From the NCBI GenBank assembly GCA_031288675.1, contig JAITQY010000001.1, positions 1 through 9,074 of the forward strand: a stretch of 9,074 nt of DNA, given 5' to 3'. Within the stretch, counting starts at the first letter, position 1. The number at the start of each line of letters is the position of its first letter. The translations under genes and the position numbers were made by a program. Positions 5,742-9,074 of this stretch are shown here, in pieces. The DNA comes from Oscillospiraceae bacterium (GTDB lineage Bacteria > Bacillota > Clostridia > Oscillospirales > Oscillospiraceae). The notes under the pieces were generated by a model that did not search any database, had not been told where the DNA came from, and worked only from the letters and a program-made list of their open reading frames with translations.

Positions 5742-6253
5742 CAACTATGGATAATATTAGCCGATTTATCGAGCTTGTCATAGCGGTTTCTTAATTCATT
5801 AGTCATGTGTTCAAAATCAATATAAAGATGAGATTTGTTATCTTTTCGCTTGTCTTTAATGATTTGAACTAACCGGTCATACCAATGTATTGTCGAGCGT
5901 CCTGCGCAGCGCATATAAATGTCCAAATCATAAACGCCTGTGTTAATGCCCACCGCAAAACGCTCCATAACCGTTAAATACTGAGATATTTTTAATTTTA
6001 ACTCTTCATTATTAGCATAGTCGGGATCAGTAGGGTTTATAGCTTTGTCGGCAAAAAGCTTGTCGATAGCCTCTTTCAGCTTTGCGGTAATGTTTGAAAT
6101 CTCCTGATAAAATTCAATCGTGGATTGTTTCTTGCGGCGTTCGTGGTCTGCCTTTAGCGTTTTTATTCCCACGCGCAAAGTAAGTACGGCGGCGGCAAGC
6201 GTAAACGCGCTTATTACTAACTCTATTAAAGTCAGAATGGAATCTATATGCAT
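5741..6253 (-). CDS. DUF4760-family membrane-anchored protein
   Basis: The 170-residue protein has one hydrophobic segment near its start (about 8-31, LIELVISAFTLAAAVLTLRV), followed by a basic stretch (KADHERRKKQST) that should lie in the cytoplasm. The rest is helical: IEFYQEISNITAKLKEAI, an acidic loop, then the family's best mark, QYLTVMERFAVGINTGVYDL (about 91-110), and a C-terminal helix with YIDFEHMTNELRNRY. This order fits DUF4760, whose biochemical role is not known to me. The ATG has AAAGGGAG upstream. The gene is alone between two other units, with its own consensus promoter and a short leader hairpin, so it is probably expressed independently. Family call moderate; no function assigned. 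Confidence 0.75.
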   Translation of the reverse strand: MHIDSILTLIELVISAFTLAAAVLTLRVGIKTLKADHERRKKQSTIEFYQEISNITAKLKEAIDKLFADKAINPTDPDYANNEELKLKISQYLTVMERFAVGINTGVYDLDIYMRCAGRSTIHWYDRLVQIIKDKRKDNKSHLYIDFEHMTNELRNRYDKLDKSANIIHS

Positions 6254-6278
6254 AGTTATCGTCTCCCTTTATGACGCC

Positions 6279-6298
6279 GCACTTTTATTAAGAAGTGC
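6279..6298 (-). other. Leader hairpin of the DUF4760 gene
   Basis: GCACTT/AAGTGC with an eight-base AT-rich loop, about 25-45 bases before the ATG and about 15 bases after the expected transcript start. It could be a 5' stabilising stem or an operator-like inverted repeat; nothing else distinguishes these. Confidence 0.4.
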
Positions 6299-6318
6299 TT
6301 ATATTGTAAATTAACGCT

Positions 6319-6347
6319 ATTATATTACAATATTCGCGAAATGTCAA
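6319..6347 (-). promoter_or_regulatory. Consensus promoter of the DUF4760 gene
   Basis: TTGACA (6342-6347), 17-base spacer, TATAAT (6319-6324): a full match to the SigA consensus on the minus strand. The -35 box overlaps the TGA stop of the HAD gene at 6344-6346. Start expected near 6312. Confidence 0.9.
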
Positions 6348-7180
6348 TGCTGATTTTGAAAAAATTTCTCTAACCAACGCGCTACACCGTCGGAGGTGTT
6401 AGCGTCTATCACGTAGTCGGCGGCGGCGCGGACGGCCTCCTGCGCGTTCGCTACGGCAAGGCATTCATCTGCTGCGCCGAACAGCGGCAAGTCATTAAGG
6501 TTATCGCCGAACGCGGTAATGCGGTCAAAGCCGCCGAGTTTTTTCAGCTCTAACGCGGCGTTAGCTTTGGACGCTTCCGCACTGAAAATCTCCAACAACC
6601 AGGAGTTTTCCGTGTAGGTGTTGCGGTAAAACGCGGATGAGAGCGTTCCGGGGTGCCGTATCTCCTCATACAACGGAGCAAGACGGGGGTAGGCGTCAAG
6701 CAGTGAGAGATAGAAAACGCGGTCAGAGGAAAGCGTCTCTAAGCGGTCAACCGGCGTGAACTTCTTACCGTAACGCGTGAACCTGACTTCGCGGAACTCT
6801 TTCATAGCGGCGTTTTCAAGAGCCGGTTCGTAGTATACGGCTTGTTCTGCTCCGTCTGCGGAATACAGCAGTGCGGTCAGATTATACCGCCGAATAGCGG
6901 AAAGCGCCGCGTTAACGGCGGTCGGATGAATGTACTTCACATTGCTGAACGTCCGCGCTGCAAGGTCGAAAAGCATTACTCCGTTATTTAGTATAGCCGG
7001 CAGCCGGAGGTCAAGACCCTCAAGAACTGTAGGCACTGTGTACGCGGTACGGGCTGTGGCGATAGTGAAATTGAGCCCTGAGGCGGTCAGGCGGTTAAGC
7101 GTTTTGCGGGTGTATTCGGACAACTCCGCACTGTCGTTCAGGAGAGTGCCGTCAAGGTCAGATACGTAAAGGGTTTTCAT
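6344..7180 (-). CDS. Cof-type HAD-IIB family phosphatase
   Basis: This 278-residue cytoplasmic protein has all four HAD motifs: DLDGT (nucleophile D8 and acid D10) at the start, the motif II threonine in TIATART (about 39-45), the motif III lysine in EASKANAA (about K205), and GDNLND (about 225-230) for Mg2+ binding. The large cap between motifs II and III (about 85-190) is the IIB type of the Cof/YidA group, and 278 residues is the usual length. These enzymes remove phosphate from sugar phosphates, pyridoxal phosphate, FMN or nucleotides; the substrate cannot be told from sequence. The ATG follows an AAAGGAA site at 15 bases. It lies 133 bases after the HD gene, and I see no good promoter in that gap, so it is probably read together with the GNAT-HD pair. 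Confidence 0.92.
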   Translation of the reverse strand: MKTLYVSDLDGTLLNDSAELSEYTRKTLNRLTASGLNFTIATARTAYTVPTVLEGLDLRLPAILNNGVMLFDLAARTFSNVKYIHPTAVNAALSAIRRYNLTALLYSADGAEQAVYYEPALENAAMKEFREVRFTRYGKKFTPVDRLETLSSDRVFYLSLLDAYPRLAPLYEEIRHPGTLSSAFYRNTYTENSWLLEIFSAEASKANAALELKKLGGFDRITAFGDNLNDLPLFGAADECLAVANAQEAVRAAADYVIDANTSDGVARWLEKFFQNQH

Positions 7181-7313
7181 TAAAGGCGTTCCTTTCGCGG
7201 TGAATTGTTTGCCGGTTTTCCGGGCTTATCGTCGTTATAGAACGGCGGGTTCGGTAAATTCTCCTGAAACCATACCTTGTCTAAGCAGTGATAGGCCGAT
7301 AGTTATTCTTCCG
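7181..7313 (-). other. Gap between HD and HAD genes
   Basis: No gene, terminator or convincing promoter is visible. An 11-codon ATG frame with an upstream site of no strength is the only open stretch on the coding strand. Confidence 0.5.
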
Positions 7314-8012
7314 TTAATCTGCCGTTGCGCTCCGGCGGACTTGCAAGCCGATTTTGCTCATTGCGGATTTACCGTTGGCGTAGCAGTTTTGAGCTTCCGC
7401 GAGTATTGCGCTGTAAACCGCAGCGGCGTTCTGCCGGCGCGCGGCGGCGAGTTCCGTGCCGCGCCGGGTGAAAAACTTACCGTACAAATTCTCAAGTTTG
7501 AATTTATACTCCTGCATCATTGACGGCGCGCCGTCGTTAGTTCCGTCTAAAACCATACCGTCCGGAGACAGCGTGTAAACAGGGCGGGAAACGGTATCGC
7601 AGTACTGTATCGTCCGTACTATGCCCATAGCTCCGCAGACGTCAACTTTGTCCGCGTCGAACAGGATTTTCGCTTCAAGGCTTTGCGGCGGAGCGTCCGA
7701 GCGGAAGCGGTGAGTACGTATACAATCGCGGACACTTTCGGCGAATTTCGGCGCGTAACCGTTGGTAATCAGCCAGTTTTCCGCCGTTTTCGCGCCTGCC
7801 TGCGCGTGGTCAATAGCGGGGTTTGTGAATTGCTCCGCCCGTCCGACGTCGTGCAGTAAACACGCGGTAATTAATAAGCCGTAGTCAACGCCGCGCTCGT
7901 ACTCCGCAATGTCAAGCGCGTAGTTCAGCACGCGGTAGACGTGTTCACAATCGTGGGCGCTGTCGCTCATCTTTTCGAGCATAAAGTTTTCGGCGGCAGT
8001 AAAATTAATCAT
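7314..8012 (-). CDS. HD-domain phosphohydrolase (YedJ-like)
   Basis: The 232-residue protein has the HD superfamily metal ligands: H20 and H24 in DSAHDCEHVYRV, the pair H54-D55 in LLHDVGR, and D119 in FDADKVDVCGAMGI. HD enzymes hydrolyse phosphate esters of nucleotides or related compounds with two metals. The DADKVD...GAMGIVRT stretch and the length fit the YedJ-like group, whose substrate is not settled. The C-terminal third (about 165-210) is helical and Ala-rich. The start ATG (8010-8012) overlaps the TGA of the GNAT gene (ATGA) and has GGAGG four bases upstream, so the two are coupled. Context of GNAT, HD, HAD and NUDIX suggests small-molecule or nucleotide clean-up, which is only an inference. 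Confidence 0.88.
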   Translation of the reverse strand: MINFTAAENFMLEKMSDSAHDCEHVYRVLNYALDIAEYERGVDYGLLITACLLHDVGRAEQFTNPAIDHAQAGAKTAENWLITNGYAPKFAESVRDCIRTHRFRSDAPPQSLEAKILFDADKVDVCGAMGIVRTIQYCDTVSRPVYTLSPDGMVLDGTNDGAPSMMQEYKFKLENLYGKFFTRRGTELAAARRQNAAAVYSAILAEAQNCYANGKSAMSKIGLQVRRSATAD

Positions 8013-8449
8013 TTGTCCTCCTGAGTTTTTTCAAACCGCATAGAGACGCTGCTGTCGCGAAAGCCGAGACTATGCCAGAACGCTACTCCGGCTTGATTGC
8101 CAAGCAATACGTCGATATCGAAAGTATCAATAGACAAATGCGTGATAAGTACGTTAAACGCAGCTCTGCCGTAACCTTTGCGCCGATACTCGCGGCAAAT
8201 AAAAAACTGTCTGAGATACATAGGGCTGAGCGAAATTTGCACAAGCGCATAGCCGAGAACCTTGCTGGAGCTTTTGAAGAAAAAGGCGTGATAATCTTCA
8301 TTAAGCCAGGAGCGCATTCGCGTTTCAAGTTCGGCAAGGTTCATCGTGTTGTCCGAACCCTCGTCTTCTATCAGCTGCTTGTTCAGAGCCGCCAGCATCG
8401 GTATGTCGGCATAGAAGCACCGTTTTATTTGCATAGCATGTGTTTTCAT
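8009..8449 (-). CDS. GNAT-family N-acetyltransferase
   Basis: The 146-residue protein has the GNAT order: N-terminal strand and helices (IKRCFYADIPMLAALNKQL), an EDYHAFFFKSSSKVLGYALV strand pair (about 51-70), motif A for acetyl-CoA with the pyrophosphate loop RRKGYG (about 89-94) after LRQFFICREY, and a motif B end, NQAGVAFWHSLGFRDSS (about 118-134). It transfers an acetyl group to an amine; the acceptor is unknown. The first ATG is chosen because GGAGA lies six or seven bases upstream; in-frame ATG at codon 6 is the alternative. The gene is the first behind the promoter at 8727-8755 and has a leader of about 270 bases filled with repeats. Confidence 0.9.
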   Translation of the reverse strand: MKTHAMQIKRCFYADIPMLAALNKQLIEDEGSDNTMNLAELETRMRSWLNEDYHAFFFKSSSKVLGYALVQISLSPMYLRQFFICREYRRKGYGRAAFNVLITHLSIDTFDIDVLLGNQAGVAFWHSLGFRDSSVSMRFEKTQEDK

Positions 8450-8480
8450 AATAGTTCTCCGTTAGTTCAATATAGGAGGT

Positions 8481-8710
8481 AGTCGGTAGTCAAGAGTCGT
8501 GAGTAGGCAGGGGACGGGGGAATTGCAAGTTGCAAATGGCAAATTGGAAATTAGGACGAGGATGCGCCCTGCGGGGAACGAAAGGGATTTCGGGCGAGCA
8601 ATGCTCGCCCCTACGGGGGCGGGGGATAGTCGGGAGTGGACAGTCGTCAGGGGACGGGGGAAACGCATAGTAATGGCAAATGGCAAATTAGGACGGGGGA
8701 AACGAGGGAC
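8481..8710. repeat. Degenerate direct-repeat block around a GC-rich palindrome
   Basis: Two related segments (about 8481-8561 and 8627-8706) share GGGACGGGGGAA (8511-8522 and 8651-8662), CAAATGGCAAATT (8533-8545 and 8677-8689), a following TTAGGACG, and looser AGTCGG/GTCGT(G/C)AG words. The offset is about 140-144 bases. Between them lie a CCCTGCGGGGAACGAAAGGG stretch and a perfect inverted repeat. Base use (purine-rich, G runs on the plus strand) is unlike the neighbouring genes. The frames open through it have no ribosome sites or protein character, so I treat it as a non-coding dispersed repeat. It lies inside the leader of the GNAT gene. Confidence 0.75.
8592..8610. repeat. Perfect GC-rich inverted repeat
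   Basis: GGGCGAGCA, one base, TGCTCGCCC. It would form a strong stem in RNA or DNA. No T run follows on the minus strand (CGAAATCCC), so it is not a standard terminator for that direction. It resembles the palindromic units found in dispersed intergenic repeats; family unknown. Confidence 0.7.
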
Positions 8711-8726
8711 TAATCATTACGCAAGT

Positions 8727-8755
8727 ATTATAGCACAAAGTTTCTGATTTGTCAA
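8727..8755 (-). promoter_or_regulatory. Consensus promoter for the GNAT-HD(-HAD) genes
   Basis: TTGACA (8750-8755), 17-base spacer, TATAAT (8727-8732), with TGC just before the -10 box (extended -10). Start expected near 8720, so the repeat block and palindrome would be transcribed in the leader. Confidence 0.9.
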
Positions 8756-8799
8756 GACTTTATTTGCGTGTAATAGTAAATAATTTGTGAACAGATACT

Positions 8800-8827
8800 A
8801 AAAATATGTGTTCGGCTTTGCGGCCGA
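8800..8827 (-). terminator. Possible terminator of the NUDIX gene
   Basis: TCGGC/GCCGA with a six-base loop (8812-8827), followed after several bases (ACACATA) by TTTTT. The stem is short and the T run displaced, so weak or partial stop at best. Position, about 55 bases after the NUDIX stop, fits. Confidence 0.4.
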
Positions 8828-8880
8828 CGGTTTCGGTAATGGTGGAAGTGAGATTGAAAATTGTCCTGCGGCAAACTTTT

Positions 8881-9074
8881 TCACAGGATGTTCTCCAAAA
8901 CCTCAAATTCACGGAAAACCTTGCGCCCGATGAACTCCCCGCGCTCCATCATCGCGGCGATTTCACCGGAGGTTGCCGCTTGTGAGCCGATAGTTTCCCC
9001 GTCTTGGAGTACTATGTCGGAAAGATTGAATTCCTGTCTGAACAGCCAGTTATCGTAGAATGAGTTTCCGCGTT
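8881..9074 (-). CDS. NUDIX hydrolase, C-terminal part only
   Basis: The last 63 codons of a gene that enters from the right edge and stops at TGA 8881-8883. The visible protein runs from RGNSFYDNWLFRQEFNLSDI through VLQDGETIGSQAATSGEIAA to a C-terminal MERGEFIGRKVFREFEVLEN. Clostridial NUDIX proteins often end in this way: FYDxWLF(R/K) strand, LSDIVLQxGET, a SADEI-like helix start and a GEFI turn. The NUDIX box itself lies outside the window, so catalytic residues cannot be checked. NUDIX enzymes cleave nucleoside diphosphates linked to other groups. It is followed by a gap of 430 bases before GNAT, with a separate promoter there, so it is probably its own unit. Confidence 0.75.
   Translation of the reverse strand, partial: RGNSFYDNWLFRQEFNLSDIVLQDGETIGSQAATSGEIAAMMERGEFIGRKVFREFEVLENIL

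Noticed and set aside
7200..7523. Plus-strand 107-codon frame starting with GTG
   Set aside because: It has no ribosome site and mostly lies opposite the well-supported HD gene; it is a shadow frame.
8499..8747. Open frames through the repeat block on both strands
   Set aside because: They have no ribosome site and only low-complexity Arg/Gly or Pro/Ser content; the repeat structure explains them.
1..9074. CRISPR arrays, tRNA or rRNA genes, insertion sequences
   Set aside because: I saw no regular spacer-repeat series, no tRNA-like cloverleaf or rRNA words, and no transposase frames.

Overview
The window looks like a chromosomal piece of a low-to-mid GC Gram-positive bacterium of the Clostridia type, possibly an uncultured Oscillospiraceae-like lineage; the lineage is an inference. 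The evidence is strong AGGAGG-type ribosome binding sites, near-perfect TTGACA-N17-TATAAT promoters, two exported proteins with triple S-layer homology (SLH) domains, and an ECF-type vitamin transporter gene. Every gene I can support lies on the minus strand, so transcription runs from high to low coordinates.

Reading in the direction of transcription, 9074 to 8881 is the C-terminal end of a NUDIX hydrolase. The stretch 8450-8880 holds no gene. It has a consensus promoter (8727-8755) and, between that promoter and the next gene, a degenerate direct-repeat block with a perfect GC-rich palindrome. A GNAT acetyltransferase (8009-8449) and an HD-domain phosphohydrolase (7314-8012) overlap by ATGA, and a Cof-type HAD phosphatase (6344-7180) follows. 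A small membrane-anchored DUF4760 protein (5741-6253) has its own consensus promoter, which overlaps the HAD stop codon.

The main content is the operon from about 5613 to 1. A sigma70-type promoter (5585-5613) feeds a cobalamin riboswitch (about 5335-5556) and an intrinsic terminator (5236-5275). The genes behind it are a 59-aa YezD/DUF2292 protein that starts with TTG and is too short to be caught by ordinary ORF filters; a broken, frameshifted remnant of a DUF4430-SLH gene; an intact DUF4430-FIVAR-SLH3 wall protein; an alpha/alpha-barrel (prenyltransferase/squalene-cyclase-like repeat)-SLH3 wall protein; a membrane-anchored DUF4430 protein; and, overlapping it by ATGA, the start of an ECF transporter T component (ecfT).

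The alpha/alpha barrel and DUF4430 are the two domains that make up animal intrinsic factor, transcobalamin and haptocorrin. Here they sit on separate proteins fixed to the S-layer and the membrane, under a B12 riboswitch and next to an ECF transporter. The simplest reading is a split, surface-displayed, transcobalamin-like system that captures corrinoids and hands them to an ECF importer. The riboswitch and the domain architecture are read from the sequence; the capture and relay function is inference.
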